Shown here piece by piece: positions 19,296-28,991 of a stretch of 64,000 nt of DNA. Source of the DNA: Helicobacter trogontum. GTDB taxonomy: Bacteria; Campylobacterota; Campylobacteria; Campylobacterales; Helicobacteraceae. Each line of letters starts with the position of its first letter. Position 1 is the stretch's first letter. Position numbers and translations under genes: made by a program. The stretch is taken from contig NZ_JRPL02000010.1 in NCBI RefSeq assembly GCF_000765905.2, positions 1-64,000 on the forward strand, read 5' to 3'. A model generated the notes under the pieces. That model saw only the letters and a list, made by a program, of their open reading frames with translations, was not told where the DNA came from and did no database searches.

Positions 19296-20690
19296 ATGGA
19301 TAAACACTGGAATGAAGAGTGTGCTGTTGTCGGAGCGTTTAACTGTGATGAAGCAGCACTCACGGCATATTATGCTCTTTTTGCAATGCAACATAGGGGG
19401 CAAGAGGCAAGTGGTATAGCTGTTAGTAATGGCAAAAATATTACAACTCAAAAAGGGCAGGGACTTGTAACAAAGGTTTTCACGAAATCTAGATTGGAGA
19501 AATTAAAAGGTTCTAATGCGGTGGGGCATAATCGTTATGCAACTGCTGGTGCAGATTCCAATGGTGATTGTCAGCCTATTTTTGCACGCTATGGTCTAGG
19601 CGAAATTGCTCTTGTGCATAATGGCAATCTAACAAATGCAAAAAATATTCGTCAGTCATTAACGCAGCAAGGTGCGATATTTCAAAGCAATCTGGATACA
19701 GAAGTTATCATACATTTGATAGCAAGGAGCACAAAAAAGCACTTAACCCCACGCATTATGGAATCTTTACATGCAATCGAGGGTGCATTCTCTCTTGTGA
19801 TTCTTAGTCGTTCAAAAATGTTTGCAGTAAGAGATAGATTTGGTTTGCGTCCATTAAGTTTGGGAGAAGTAACAAACAAAGATGGAACAAAGGGCTATAT
19901 TGTAGCAAGTGAAACATGTGCATTCGATCTTGTTGGAGCAAGTTTTGTGCGTGATATTGAGCCAGGGGAATTAATTGTTTTTGAAAAAAATCGCAACAAT
20001 GAAACAAAGATTATAAGCATAAAAGTCTTTGAAGAAAATTTAAAACCATGTGTTTTTGAATACATCTATTTTGCACGTCCTGATAGCGTTGTATTTGGTA
20101 AAAGTGTCTATATGGTAAGAAAGAATCTAGGTAAGCACTTAGCCTTGGAACATAAGATTAGTGCTGATATTGTCATGCCTGTACCAGATAGTGGTCTTGC
20201 TGCAGCGATAGGTTATAGCGAACAAAGCAAGATACCATTTGAACTAGGACTTATTAGAAATCATTATGTGGGGCGCACTTTTATTGAACCAACGCAGGAG
20301 TTAAGAGAATTAAAGGTGCGTTTAAAGCTTAATCCTATTAGAGAAGTTATTGCGAATAAACGCGTTATAGTGATTGATGATTCTCTTGTAAGAGGTACAA
20401 CAAGTAAGGCAATCGTGCAACTTCTAAAAAAAGCTGGGGCAAAAGAAGTATATCTATTGATTTCTTCACCACCTACTATTTCACCATGCTATTATGGTGT
20501 AGATACGCCGAGTAAAAGTGAGCTTATTTCTGCAAATAAAAGTGATGAAGAGGTTCGAAAATTCATAGGTGCAGACTATCTTGGATATTTGTCTTTAGAG
20601 GGTTTAAAACTTGCAGTTGAGTCACATAATTATAGTTATTGTCAAGCGTGTTTTGATGGCAACTATTTGCATGATATAGAATCAAAATAA
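19296..20690 (+). CDS. purF: Amidophosphoribosyltransferase (first step of purine synthesis)
   Basis: PurF makes 5-phosphoribosylamine from PRPP and glutamine. The N-terminal nucleophile glutamine amidotransferase domain has its catalytic cysteine at Cys9 (EECAVVGAFN), implying removal of an eight-residue propeptide. The PRPP-binding loop is VIVIDDSLVRGTTSK. Cysteines in CVFEYIYFARPDS, ISPCYYG and YCQACFDG match the four ligands of the [4Fe-4S] cluster in the Bacillus-type enzyme, so this is the iron-sulfur form. Length (464) is normal. The radical-SAM gene follows 10 bp later and is probably cotranscribed. Confidence 0.96.
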   Translation: MDKHWNEECAVVGAFNCDEAALTAYYALFAMQHRGQEASGIAVSNGKNITTQKGQGLVTKVFTKSRLEKLKGSNAVGHNRYATAGADSNGDCQPIFARYGLGEIALVHNGNLTNAKNIRQSLTQQGAIFQSNLDTEVIIHLIARSTKKHLTPRIMESLHAIEGAFSLVILSRSKMFAVRDRFGLRPLSLGEVTNKDGTKGYIVASETCAFDLVGASFVRDIEPGELIVFEKNRNNETKIISIKVFEENLKPCVFEYIYFARPDSVVFGKSVYMVRKNLGKHLALEHKISADIVMPVPDSGLAAAIGYSEQSKIPFELGLIRNHYVGRTFIEPTQELRELKVRLKLNPIREVIANKRVIVIDDSLVRGTTSKAIVQLLKKAGAKEVYLLISSPPTISPCYYGVDTPSKSELISANKSDEEVRKFIGADYLGYLSLEGLKLAVESHNYSYCQACFDGNYLHDIESK

Positions 20691-20700
20691 AGGGGCATAG

Positions 20701-21747
20701 GTGAAGATAATGCTAACGGTTGGGCGATATTTTAAACAACGATTTGGCGAGAAAGTGCGAAAGATTCCAATATCTCTTAGCGGTTTTACTTGCCCAAATA
20801 TTGATGGTAGTGTTGCAAAGGGCGGGTGCATTTATTGCAAAAATGAAACCTTTTCACCATCGCTTGTCATGAAAAAAAAGCAAGATTTAGATAATAAAGC
20901 AACAACTATAAACTCTATACACAAGGATCCCCAACAGATAGATTCGGTGCATAAAGTCAAAGATCTTATGAGATTAAAGATGAATTTTTCATTAACAGAA
21001 AATCCATTATTACCTACGCAATTACGGGAACTTGAAGAGCAATTTTATTATCATGCAAACTTCCATAAAAATAAATATGGCATAAAAAAATATATGGTGT
21101 ATTTTCAAAGCTTTACAAATACGTATGCACCATTTGATACCTTAAAAGCTCTCTATACAAAGGCCTTAAAACTGCCTGATGTTGTAGGGATGAGTATAGG
21201 TACTCGAGTGGATTGCGTAGATTCTAAACTACTTGATTTTTTAGAGCAATTTGTAAAAGATGGTAAGGAGATATGGCTTGAGTATGGAATCCAATCCATT
21301 TATGAAGAGACATTGAAGCTGACAAATAGAGGACATACGATGGAGGGCGTAGAATCTCTTTTTCAAGAGACAAGAAAAAGGGGGATTAAGGTATGTGCGC
21401 ATTTAATCTATGGCTTACCAAATGAGAGTGTGGATATGATGATACACTCTTTAGAGACCATCTTGAGTTATGGCATAGATTCTTTAAAAATCCATCCCTT
21501 ATATGTTGTGGAAGGTACAGCTTTGGCGCGTATGTATAAAAAAGGAGAATACAAGCCAATCACCTTGGAAGAATATGGAGAAGCAATAGCACGCTCACTA
21601 AAAATTATCCCACCAAATATTGTTGTGCAACGAGTAAGTGCAGGTGCGCATGATGAGAGTCTGATTGCACCGCAATGGTGTTTTGATAAAAATATTCAAA
21701 TGCGTTATTTGCGAGATAGATTAAAAAGGGAAGGGATAGATTATTGA
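20701..21747 (+). CDS. Radical SAM protein of the YhcC/TIGR01212 family
   Basis: The 348-residue product has three clustered cysteines near the N terminus in CPNIDGSVAKGGCIYC, the arrangement of the YhcC-type radical SAM family, followed by the TIM-barrel features YFQSFTNTYAP and WLEYGIQS and a C-terminal part ending in RLKREGIDY. The chemical role of this family is not established. The GTG start at 20701 is well placed after AAAGGGG; an ATG four codons later is less well spaced. An insert of about 45 residues after the cysteines (KKKQDLDNKATTINSIHKDP onward) is lower in complexity than the rest. Confidence 0.88.
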   Translation: MKIMLTVGRYFKQRFGEKVRKIPISLSGFTCPNIDGSVAKGGCIYCKNETFSPSLVMKKKQDLDNKATTINSIHKDPQQIDSVHKVKDLMRLKMNFSLTENPLLPTQLRELEEQFYYHANFHKNKYGIKKYMVYFQSFTNTYAPFDTLKALYTKALKLPDVVGMSIGTRVDCVDSKLLDFLEQFVKDGKEIWLEYGIQSIYEETLKLTNRGHTMEGVESLFQETRKRGIKVCAHLIYGLPNESVDMMIHSLETILSYGIDSLKIHPLYVVEGTALARMYKKGEYKPITLEEYGEAIARSLKIIPPNIVVQRVSAGAHDESLIAPQWCFDKNIQMRYLRDRLKREGIDY

Positions 21748-22285
21748 TTGTATTATAATGCTCGTGTCATTTAAATTAAAGCTATATATGAGTTAGAAGA
21801 TATATCTTAAAGACTTTTTCCAGGCTTTGCTTATTTGCATACTTAAGTTATATTAAGTGAAATAAAATTGGGTGATGGATTAAGTATAATCTAAAATGGA
21901 TTTAGCAAAGTAGTTATTCAATTAACCTTATCAAGGCATTTGGAGCATTGTTGCATGTTTGTTGTTATAGATAGAAAAGTCGATTTATAACCTTTGCAAT
22001 ATAGTGTCATGAGCTTTTTTGATATTTAGCTTATTTGGCTAACTATTGATTGTAGTTTATAGATTCTAACTACTATTTATTTGCATTTTTTATCACTCTT
22101 TAAGTATTACTTTGAATTTCATATTTCATTGCTTTACCTTGTATTTATCATAAAGTTTATTGGTTTTGTAGTACTTTGATAGTGCCTAATAAAAAACATA
22201 TTTTGTGTCCAATCAAGCATCAAGCATATTATTATGAAATCACTAGTTTTTATCTGCTTGGTTAATGTACAATGAAATCAAATTG
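21748..22285. other. Gene-free AT-rich intergenic region
   Basis: I find no supported reading frame, RNA gene or clear terminator in these 538 bp. It separates the plus-strand purF unit from the convergent GNAT gene. One intergenic copy of the over-represented word AGATTCT is present near 22060. Confidence 0.5.
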
Positions 22286-22735
22286 TTAAGGTTTATTCAA
22301 AATTCTAGTATTTGCAGAATCTAGAACGCACTCATAAAGATTCAATGTGTCTTTAAGAGACCAATTGATCTCATGCCAAAAAAGATTCCCAAGAGAATTG
22401 TTTTTAAAAGCAACAAGATTAATATGTGTTGCTCCCTCTTCCTTTAATCTTTCTTTGACAAAAGCTACCATTCCTTTTCCTATCTGCTTATGTCTATATT
22501 CTTTTTGCACACATACATGATAGAGGTAGGCACATCTACCATCATAACCACATAATATACTGCCTATAATTTTATCATCACAAATAGCTACTACATTTGT
22601 ATTTGGATTTTTTGCAAGAAACTTTTGCATACCCTCATAGGAATCATCAATAGTGCGGATATAAAACCCCTCGATACTTTTCCATAGATTCAATACTGAG
22701 TCATAATCTTGTATTGTCATAATTCGTAATTTCAT
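22286..22735 (-). CDS. GNAT-family N-acetyltransferase
   Basis: The product carries the GNAT acetyl-CoA-binding pattern: CVQKEYRHKQIGKGMV corresponds to motif A (V-x2-x-R-x2-G-x-G/A), and the preceding strand is RCAYLYHVCV. A longer frame begins at 22780, but its first residues do not fit the fold and ATG 22735 begins the typical MKLRIMTIQDYD opening, so I use 22735 (149 residues). Substrates of GNAT enzymes range from amino acids to protein N termini and cannot be read from this sequence. The next gene upstream on the same strand is a radical-SAM protein 77 bp away. Confidence 0.82.
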   Translation of the reverse strand: MKLRIMTIQDYDSVLNLWKSIEGFYIRTIDDSYEGMQKFLAKNPNTNVVAICDDKIIGSILCGYDGRCAYLYHVCVQKEYRHKQIGKGMVAFVKERLKEEGATHINLVAFKNNSLGNLFWHEINWSLKDTLNLYECVLDSANTRILNKP

Positions 22736-22811
22736 AATACACTTTCTTTCACTTAGAAATAAACGCCAATTATAACACAAATTTGTGATGTATAATCAAG
22801 CTGCTTCTGCA

Positions 22812-23660
22812 TCACACACCACGAAAGGAGCAATTCTGACATAATTGTGGTAAATTTTTATGTGTTCTTAGCGACTCTTGCATATCTTTCATTTTTTTTG
22901 AATGTAGAATCTCCAAAAAATTTTGCACATTAAAATCACCAAGTGGCATTTGTGCATGTGCGTCAATACAACATGGAATAACAATGCCATTGGCAAGTAT
23001 TGCTAGCTGCCTTATTGTCCCAAGGCAATAAGGTGTATTGGGGTATGTTTGCCATGTCATCGTGTTTTCAACTTTAGGAGTCTTTTGCTGTGTGTGCCAC
23101 TTAAAAGCCTGATGGAAGCGTAGAAAAAAGTTTTTTTCTAAACGGAAACGTCGCTTTTGTGGTTGCAAAATGGCATATGGGAATTTTTGTAAAAAGTATG
23201 TGTAATCATAATTCCCAAAAAGTCGTAAATTAATGTAAAGGTTTGGTGATTTTATCTTTGCATAGTTATAAAATGTAAGAATGGTATCAAAATATGTATG
23301 AATATCCTTTTGTAGATGTTTATTATCAAATAAAGCATCAAGTGAAAAACTGACTTGATGTATGTGTGGTTGTGTCAATAAAGAAAAATGTTCCTCTTTT
23401 AAAAATGCAGCACTACTTACAATGTCAAATCTGACATTATAGTAAGCTCCAATATCTATATATGCAAAAAGATTATCAACACAAAGGGGATCGCCTAAGA
23501 CATGCGGACTTATAAACCTTGTGTGTTGAGTAATCTGTGATATAATTTTTTCATATAGAGGTAAGGGCATTACGCCTCTTACCGCCTTTTTTGGTGTGCA
23601 AAATGAACAGGAGAGTTTGCAAATATCAGTGATTTCAACATAAATTTTATGAAACTTCAT
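22812..23660 (-). CDS. Radical SAM/SPASM-type protein
   Basis: The N terminus has the radical-SAM cluster motif as CKLSCSFC (C-x4-C-x2-C, a spacing variant of C-x3-C-x2-C). The C-terminal part has further cysteines (NTPYCLGTIRQ, IPCCIDAH, LCQNCSF) consistent with a shortened SPASM domain that holds an auxiliary cluster. SPASM enzymes modify peptides, proteins or sugars; no substrate peptide is encoded nearby, so its target is open. Length is 282 residues. It precedes the GNAT gene on the same strand. Confidence 0.8.
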   Translation of the reverse strand: MKFHKIYVEITDICKLSCSFCTPKKAVRGVMPLPLYEKIISQITQHTRFISPHVLGDPLCVDNLFAYIDIGAYYNVRFDIVSSAAFLKEEHFSLLTQPHIHQVSFSLDALFDNKHLQKDIHTYFDTILTFYNYAKIKSPNLYINLRLFGNYDYTYFLQKFPYAILQPQKRRFRLEKNFFLRFHQAFKWHTQQKTPKVENTMTWQTYPNTPYCLGTIRQLAILANGIVIPCCIDAHAQMPLGDFNVQNFLEILHSKKMKDMQESLRTHKNLPQLCQNCSFRGV

Positions 23661-23851
23661 ATGGCTACCTAAATACTTTGCGAATGATTAAGACTTTATA
23701 AAATTATACAATTATTCTGATAGACTCATGAAGAATAACAAAGCAAATTCTGCCTGATGTTATGAAGATTCTTGATTATCAAAAATTATATAGAAATATA
23801 AGCACTTGATTTTATCATAAATTTTAAGTATAAAACTTACTTATAAAAGTG

Positions 23852-23857
23852 TATAAT
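23852..23857 (+). promoter_or_regulatory. -10 box upstream of the universal stress protein gene
   Basis: TATAAT lies 35 bp before the ATG of the UspA gene, and an AAGGAG ribosome-binding site precedes the start. Confidence 0.5.
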
Positions 23858-23891
23858 TGTAGTCACTTTGAACTATTGTTAAGGAGTTTCC

Positions 23892-24317
23892 ATGGTAGAT
23901 GCAATCAAGATTCTATTTGGTGTGAGTGATACAGATGAATGTCGAAAGGCTATCCCAACCATCATCAAACTTTTTGCAAGACGTAGTGAAATTGAGCTCA
24001 CATTATTACATGTTACACCTGAAACGATTGTTTTGGCGGAGAGCGGTATAGTAGATTATGCCTCACTAGAGCATGTGCAAGAAGAGGAATCGCATGCAAT
24101 CTTACAAGAGTTTGCAAAGGTTTTTAATAATGAGGGTATTGCGTGCAAAAAGATTCTAAAAAATGGAAATCCAATTGATGTTGTACTTGAAATCGCAGAT
24201 CAATATGACTTGCTTGTTATTGGAGCTAGTGAATCATCTATACTGCATAGAATTTTTAACTCTCATCAAAATGGTTTTATTAATTCATCACCTATACCAG
24301 TTTTAGTTGCTAAATAA
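23892..24317 (+). CDS. Universal stress protein (UspA family)
   Basis: The 141-residue protein has the UspA fold: an N-terminal strand IKILFGVSDTDECRKA, a central LTLLHVTPE, and the C-terminal segment DLLVIGAS followed by SSPIPVLVAK. The ATP-binding consensus G-x2-G-x9-G-S/T is only partly kept (GASESSILHRIF), so nucleotide binding is uncertain. It is monocistronic, with its own promoter. Confidence 0.88.
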   Translation: MVDAIKILFGVSDTDECRKAIPTIIKLFARRSEIELTLLHVTPETIVLAESGIVDYASLEHVQEEESHAILQEFAKVFNNEGIACKKILKNGNPIDVVLEIADQYDLLVIGASESSILHRIFNSHQNGFINSSPIPVLVAK

Positions 24318-24545
24318 TTTGTGTTTATAGGCAAGATTTATTTTTTATTTGATTTAGTATTTATAAATAGGGCAGAGCGATAGATTCTAACATGTAAAGT
24401 CCTATTTAGTTTATAATGCTATCCAATAGGTATATTAATTATATTAATAATGATATAAAACTTCAAGCAGTATAGATGCAAATATGCAATTTTAAATGGT
24501 AAGATTCCAACTCATATATAGAAAACTTAAGAACTAAGGAATATT

Positions 24546-25853
24546 TTGGCAAAAGTATATTTTAAAACTTTTGGTTGCAGAAGCAATCTTTATGACACGC
24601 AAGTAATGATTAGCAACCTTAAAAGTCATGAAGTAGTCGCAAGTGAGCTAGAGGCAGATACTATCATTATAAACTCTTGCACAGTAACAAACAAGGCAGA
24701 TAGGGAAGTGCGTGGGTATGCACGAAAGTATAGTAACGAAGGAAAAAAGGTTCTTTTTACGGGTTGTGGAGTGAAGCATTCTGGAGAGAAACTTTTTAAA
24801 AATGGGCTTGTTAATGGTGTGTTTGCCCATAGCCATAAAGAAAGTATTAACGATTTTTTATCCAATGAAAATAGAGTATTCTTACCAAAAGAGAAAGTAA
24901 GTAAACATGTTGATACCACGCTTTTACCTCGAGTGGTTGGAAAAGTTCGAGCTTTTATTAAGATCCAAGAGGGGTGCAATTTTTCTTGTAGTTACTGCAT
25001 TATTCCAAGTGTGCGTGGGAGTGCTAGAAGTTTTAGCGAATCTCATATATTAGACCAAATTAAGCTTTTAGAACAAAGTGGCGTTACAGAAGTTATACTC
25101 ACAGGAACAAATATTGGTAGTTATGGAGTTGATACGCGAACTCATATCGCAACTTTGATACAAAAAATACACGATATTTCTGGTATTTTACGCATACGTT
25201 TAGGAAGTCTTGAACCAAGTCAAATAGATTCTCAATTTTTAGAGATTTTGGAGTTAGACAAGTTAGAGCGACATCTGCATATAGCCCTCCAGCACACAAG
25301 CCAAACAATGCTTACAATTATGAATCGCAAAAATACTTTTGAGCGTGATTTGGAGCTTTTTCATACTATTGCAAGTAAGGGATTTAGCCTAGGTACAGAT
25401 TATATTGTGGGGCATTATGGCGAAAGTGAAGAGATTTTTAAAGAAGCTATATGTAATTTGGAAAAGCTACCTCTAACACATCTTCACCCTTTTATTTATA
25501 GCCCTAGATTTGGCACAAAATCAGCAAAAAATGAATTAAACTTAGCACAAGTAAAAGGCGATGTGGCAAAAGATCGTTTGCGTAAAATCACCAAAATAGT
25601 GCAAGAAAAAAATATAGCATTTAGACAAAATATCAAGACGCCTCTACATGTTCTAATAGAGGGCAAAAAGGTTATACATGGAGTAGATTCTCCAAAATCT
25701 ACTAGCTATTTTGTTGGCTTAGATGAATATTTTAATAAGATGTTGTTGCCTATTGCAGACGATAGCTTGGATTTAAAGGGTAAATGGATTAGTGTAAGTA
25801 AATATGATATTGCAGGGCAATACAATATTGGATTGGAATATAACATAGTGTAG
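24546..25853 (+). CDS. mtaB: tRNA t6A37 methylthiotransferase MtaB
   Basis: MtaB adds a methylthio group to t6A37 of tRNAs that read ANN codons. The 435-residue product has the three N-terminal UPF0004 cysteines (FGCRSN, NSCTVTN, FTGCG), the radical-SAM cluster CNFSCSYC, and a C-terminal TRAM-like RNA-binding region. It lacks the features that would make it MiaB or RimO and matches MtaB. The start is a TTG with AAGGA at 24536-24540. The ruvX-rsmH fusion follows 9 bp later, so two RNA-modifying activities are likely cotranscribed. Confidence 0.93.
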   Translation: MAKVYFKTFGCRSNLYDTQVMISNLKSHEVVASELEADTIIINSCTVTNKADREVRGYARKYSNEGKKVLFTGCGVKHSGEKLFKNGLVNGVFAHSHKESINDFLSNENRVFLPKEKVSKHVDTTLLPRVVGKVRAFIKIQEGCNFSCSYCIIPSVRGSARSFSESHILDQIKLLEQSGVTEVILTGTNIGSYGVDTRTHIATLIQKIHDISGILRIRLGSLEPSQIDSQFLEILELDKLERHLHIALQHTSQTMLTIMNRKNTFERDLELFHTIASKGFSLGTDYIVGHYGESEEIFKEAICNLEKLPLTHLHPFIYSPRFGTKSAKNELNLAQVKGDVAKDRLRKITKIVQEKNIAFRQNIKTPLHVLIEGKKVIHGVDSPKSTSYFVGLDEYFNKMLLPIADDSLDLKGKWISVSKYDIAGQYNIGLEYNIV

Positions 25854-25862
25854 GGCTAGTAT

Positions 25863-27557
25863 ATGATTTTTGGTATTGACTTTGGACTAAAACGACTTGG
25901 TATGGCTAAGGTGGTGCAAAATATCATTGTACCACTAGCACCCATCATGCGAAAAAACCGCAATCAAGCAAGTAAAGATCTACGCAGGGTTTTGATAGAG
26001 CATGAAAGTGATATGAGCAAAATTACTCTTGTAGTTGGTATACCTTTATCTGATTTAGGTATGGAGGAGGATGGGGCAGGGCGACATGAAACCATGCAAA
26101 AAAGGATTAGCCATTTTCTCAATCTTATTGACTTTTGTGGACAGATAGTTTATATTGATGAATCATATAGTAGCAAAGAGGCAAGTGAAAGGCTTTTTGA
26201 TAGAGGATATAATACAAGAAAAAAAGCAAGAAAGAATGGTATGCTAGATAGCATTAGTGCGTGTGTGATTCTGGAGAGATACTTAGAAAAACAAGAGAAT
26301 ATATCGCATATAAATAAACTTGAATATAGTTCTTTTGATGGAAAAAAGCAGAATGGGGTAGGGTGCATAACGCAAACTGATAGGATAAAAACTCATATAA
26401 TAGAACCTCAAGATAAGATTAGTCACATACAGACAAAGCCTATTAATAAAACAGATACACAGAAATGTATATCTGTTTATGCAGGTTCAAAAGATTTAGG
26501 GCAGGGTAAAACAGATTCGCAAACAACTAGAGATACACGTAAGGATTTGCAGCAACAAGTAATATGTGATAGAGGCGTGGCGCAAATAGATAAGACACCG
26601 CATATACCAGTATTGTTAGAGCATGTGCTTGACACTTTTGATAGAGTCTTTATCCCCACGCATACACACTATATAGCAAAAAAGTCGCCTATAAAAAACA
26701 AAGAAGTGCTTATAGATTGCACTTTGGGTTTTGGTGGCATGAGTAAGGCTTTATTGGAGCGATATCCAGACCTGTATATCATCGGTATTGATAGGGATTC
26801 TTATGCGCTAGAATATAATCAGAAATCTATGGCTATATTTGGCGATAGGTTTCAAACAAGACACGGGGATTTTGGAACATTGCTCCCCTATATTATTAAC
26901 GAGATACAGCAAAGTGGCAATAGACTTTGTGGAGTGTTGGCTGATATTGGTGTGAGTTCCTATCAACTTGATACTATCGAGCGTGGTTTTAGTTTTCATG
27001 CAAATACACTTGATATGCGTATGGATAGAACACAAACTTTAAATGCAGATATGATTGTAAATACTTATAGTAAATATGAATTGGAAGAAATTTTTAAGAA
27101 TTATGGTGAAATAAGGGAATATAAAAAGCTAGTAAATCTTATTATCCAAGAACGCACTCAAAGAAAGATAACTGCTGATAAGCTGCAAAATATCGCATTA
27201 AAACTGCATACAAAAAGCAAAATCCATCCAGCTACGCTCATTTATCAAGCATTGCGAATTGCTGTAAATGATGAATTGGGACAATTACAAAAACTACTTG
27301 CCTCATGTGCGGATTTGCATGAAGTTTTATTATGCATTATTTCCTTTCATTCTCTTGAGGATAGAATAATTAAAGATACTTTTAAACAATTTGCAAAAAA
27401 GTGTATATGTGATGCAACGAGCTTTAAATGTACATGTGGGAATAATCATGCCAAAGGTTTTTCACTCTATAAAAAACCACTTGTAGCAGACAATAAAGAG
27501 ATTCTATATAATAAACGCTCACGTAGTGCAAAGCTGCGAGCTTTTTACTTCATGTAA
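25863..27557 (+). CDS. rsmH: RuvX/YqgF - RsmH fusion: putative pre-16S rRNA nuclease/Holliday resolvase joined to 16S rRNA m4C1402 methyltransferase
   Basis: One 564-residue frame holds two complete enzymes. Residues 1-143 are a YqgF/RuvX RNase H-like domain: Asp6 in FGIDFGLKRLGMA, VVGIPLSDLG, Glu100 in YIDESYSSKEA, and Asp129 in MLDSISACVIL. Residues 144-245 are a polar low-complexity linker. Residues 246-564 are RsmH: HIPVLLEHVLD, the SAM motif DCTLGFGGMSKALL, LADIGVSSYQLD, RGFSFHANTLDMRMD, ISFHSLEDRIIK and the terminal NKRSRSAKLRAF. The two are normally separate genes. No ATG lies between codons 127 and 293; the only candidate internal starts (TTG 26547, GTG 26577) have badly spaced ribosome-binding sites, so a true fusion is favoured. 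Both families act on 16S rRNA, which gives the fusion functional sense. Confidence 0.9.
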   Translation: MIFGIDFGLKRLGMAKVVQNIIVPLAPIMRKNRNQASKDLRRVLIEHESDMSKITLVVGIPLSDLGMEEDGAGRHETMQKRISHFLNLIDFCGQIVYIDESYSSKEASERLFDRGYNTRKKARKNGMLDSISACVILERYLEKQENISHINKLEYSSFDGKKQNGVGCITQTDRIKTHIIEPQDKISHIQTKPINKTDTQKCISVYAGSKDLGQGKTDSQTTRDTRKDLQQQVICDRGVAQIDKTPHIPVLLEHVLDTFDRVFIPTHTHYIAKKSPIKNKEVLIDCTLGFGGMSKALLERYPDLYIIGIDRDSYALEYNQKSMAIFGDRFQTRHGDFGTLLPYIINEIQQSGNRLCGVLADIGVSSYQLDTIERGFSFHANTLDMRMDRTQTLNADMIVNTYSKYELEEIFKNYGEIREYKKLVNLIIQERTQRKITADKLQNIALKLHTKSKIHPATLIYQALRIAVNDELGQLQKLLASCADLHEVLLCIISFHSLEDRIIKDTFKQFAKKCICDATSFKCTCGNNHAKGFSLYKKPLVADNKEILYNKRSRSAKLRAFYFM

Positions 27558-27654
27558 TTTAAGAGATGGGGGTAGAGGGAGGGAACTTCCTGCTGTTGCA
27601 AATAGGTAGCTACATTTTTATGTGCCAAATGTTTTTGCTTTGGACTTGCAACAC

Positions 27655-27676
27655 TTTCAGCAAAGGTTTGCTGAAA
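27655..27676. repeat. Perfect 22-bp palindrome between rsmH and argB
   Basis: TTTCAGCAAA and TTTGCTGAAA flank a central GG in the convergent gap between the fusion gene and argB. It can form a hairpin, but no U-tract follows on either strand, so a terminator or protein-binding role is undecided. Confidence 0.5.
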
Positions 27677-27794
27677 AATTAGAGACCTTATTACTTCATA
27701 TTTGCGAAATAGCAAAAAAGAATGGTTAACAACCTTGTTTACTACAAAATATCTTTTTTTAATACATGTAAGTTAAACAGGAACTTAAATTCAA

Positions 27795-28673
27795 TTAGAA
27801 TCTATTTTTTAATATTGCTGTGCCTATGCCTTGATTCGTAAAAAATTCTAAAAGTAGACAGTGTTGCACACGCCCATCAAGTATATGTACACGCGAAACG
27901 CCATTATGAATTGCATGTATACAGCTTTGTAGTTTTGGTATCATGCCCCCACTTACTTTTCCAGTGTCAATGAGGTTTTGTGCTTCACGTAAGTTGAGTT
28001 CAGAAATAAAGGAATCTTTGTCATTATAATCCCCATATACACCTTCAATATCACTCAAAAACACGAGTTTTTCAGCGTGCAAGGCTTCTGCGATTGCACA
28101 TGCAGCATCATCTGCGTTTATATTGTAGCTACTATGATCACTGCCTATACCAACAGGGCAAATCACTGGGACAAACCCATCTTGCAGAATTGCATTTACC
28201 AATGTTGTATCTACATGCACCACTTCACCAACATAGCCAAGATTTTCACTATCTTTTGGTCGTACTTGCAACATACGACCATCTTTACCGCTTATACCAC
28301 ATGCTTGTACGCCAAACTCACACAGCATACCTACAATATCTTTACTGATTTTGTTTAGCACCATTTCAACGATTTTCATCGTATCTTTATCAGTAACTCT
28401 TAGTCCATTTTTAAATTTTCTCTCGATTTTTACAATTTCTAACCACTTATCAATATCCTTGCCACCACCATGCACAATGATAGGTTGAAATCCGATTGAA
28501 TGGAGTAGGGCTACATCGCGTATCAAGCTTTTTTGTAGCTCCTCGTTTAACATAGCACTTCCACCATATTTTATTACTATTGTTTTGCCACGAAAGAGCT
28601 GGATATAAGGTAGAGATTCTATCAATATTTTTGCTTTATCCTGCCATTCCTTCATCGACTCTTCTTTATCCAT
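27795..28673 (-). CDS. argB: Acetylglutamate kinase
   Basis: ArgB phosphorylates N-acetylglutamate in arginine synthesis. The 292-residue protein has the amino-acid kinase opening IVIKYGGSAM, the IIVHGGGKDID glycine-rich loop, the substrate segment NINADDAACAIAEAL, and FLSDIEGVYGD followed by VSGGMIPKLQSC. AAGGA precedes the ATG with good spacing. No other arginine genes are nearby. The start ATG precedes an 18-residue N-terminal helix typical of the arginine-regulated branch, but regulation cannot be read from the sequence alone. Confidence 0.95.
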   Translation of the reverse strand: MDKEESMKEWQDKAKILIESLPYIQLFRGKTIVIKYGGSAMLNEELQKSLIRDVALLHSIGFQPIIVHGGGKDIDKWLEIVKIERKFKNGLRVTDKDTMKIVEMVLNKISKDIVGMLCEFGVQACGISGKDGRMLQVRPKDSENLGYVGEVVHVDTTLVNAILQDGFVPVICPVGIGSDHSSYNINADDAACAIAEALHAEKLVFLSDIEGVYGDYNDKDSFISELNLREAQNLIDTGKVSGGMIPKLQSCIHAIHNGVSRVHILDGRVQHCLLLEFFTNQGIGTAILKNRF

Positions 28674-28991
28674 TTGTATATCCTTTTTTGCTGAAAAATA
28701 AATCCTATTGTAGCATATTTATTGTGTGAATACCAATTTATTACACCTTGTAATTTTTGTGCATTCTTTTATAAATCACATTGCTTTGATCTATTCAACT
28801 TGCAATTTTCTTAAATTGATATGAAATATTTGTATAACTTTATCAATACTAAGATAACAAAATATGGAATATTTACCAATATGATTGGCAAAAAAGTTAT
28901 TTATTTTAAATAGATAATATATGGATTGGTTGCAAGATGAGTTTTGGGAATGAAGATTTCATTTTAGTCAAACACTACATGCAACAAAGTT
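28674..28991. other. Short AT-rich intergenic region
   Basis: About 320 bp between argB and the FkbM gene. I see no supported gene, RNA or clear terminator in it. Confidence 0.45.

Noticed and set aside
24626-24979. 117-codon minus-strand frame inside mtaB
   Set aside because: It runs antisense to conserved MtaB cysteine motifs and has no independent support.
26547-26579. Internal TTG/GTG starts that would make rsmH a separate gene
   Set aside because: Both have ribosome-binding-like sequence only 1 nt upstream, too close for normal initiation, and there is no stop codon in the linker.
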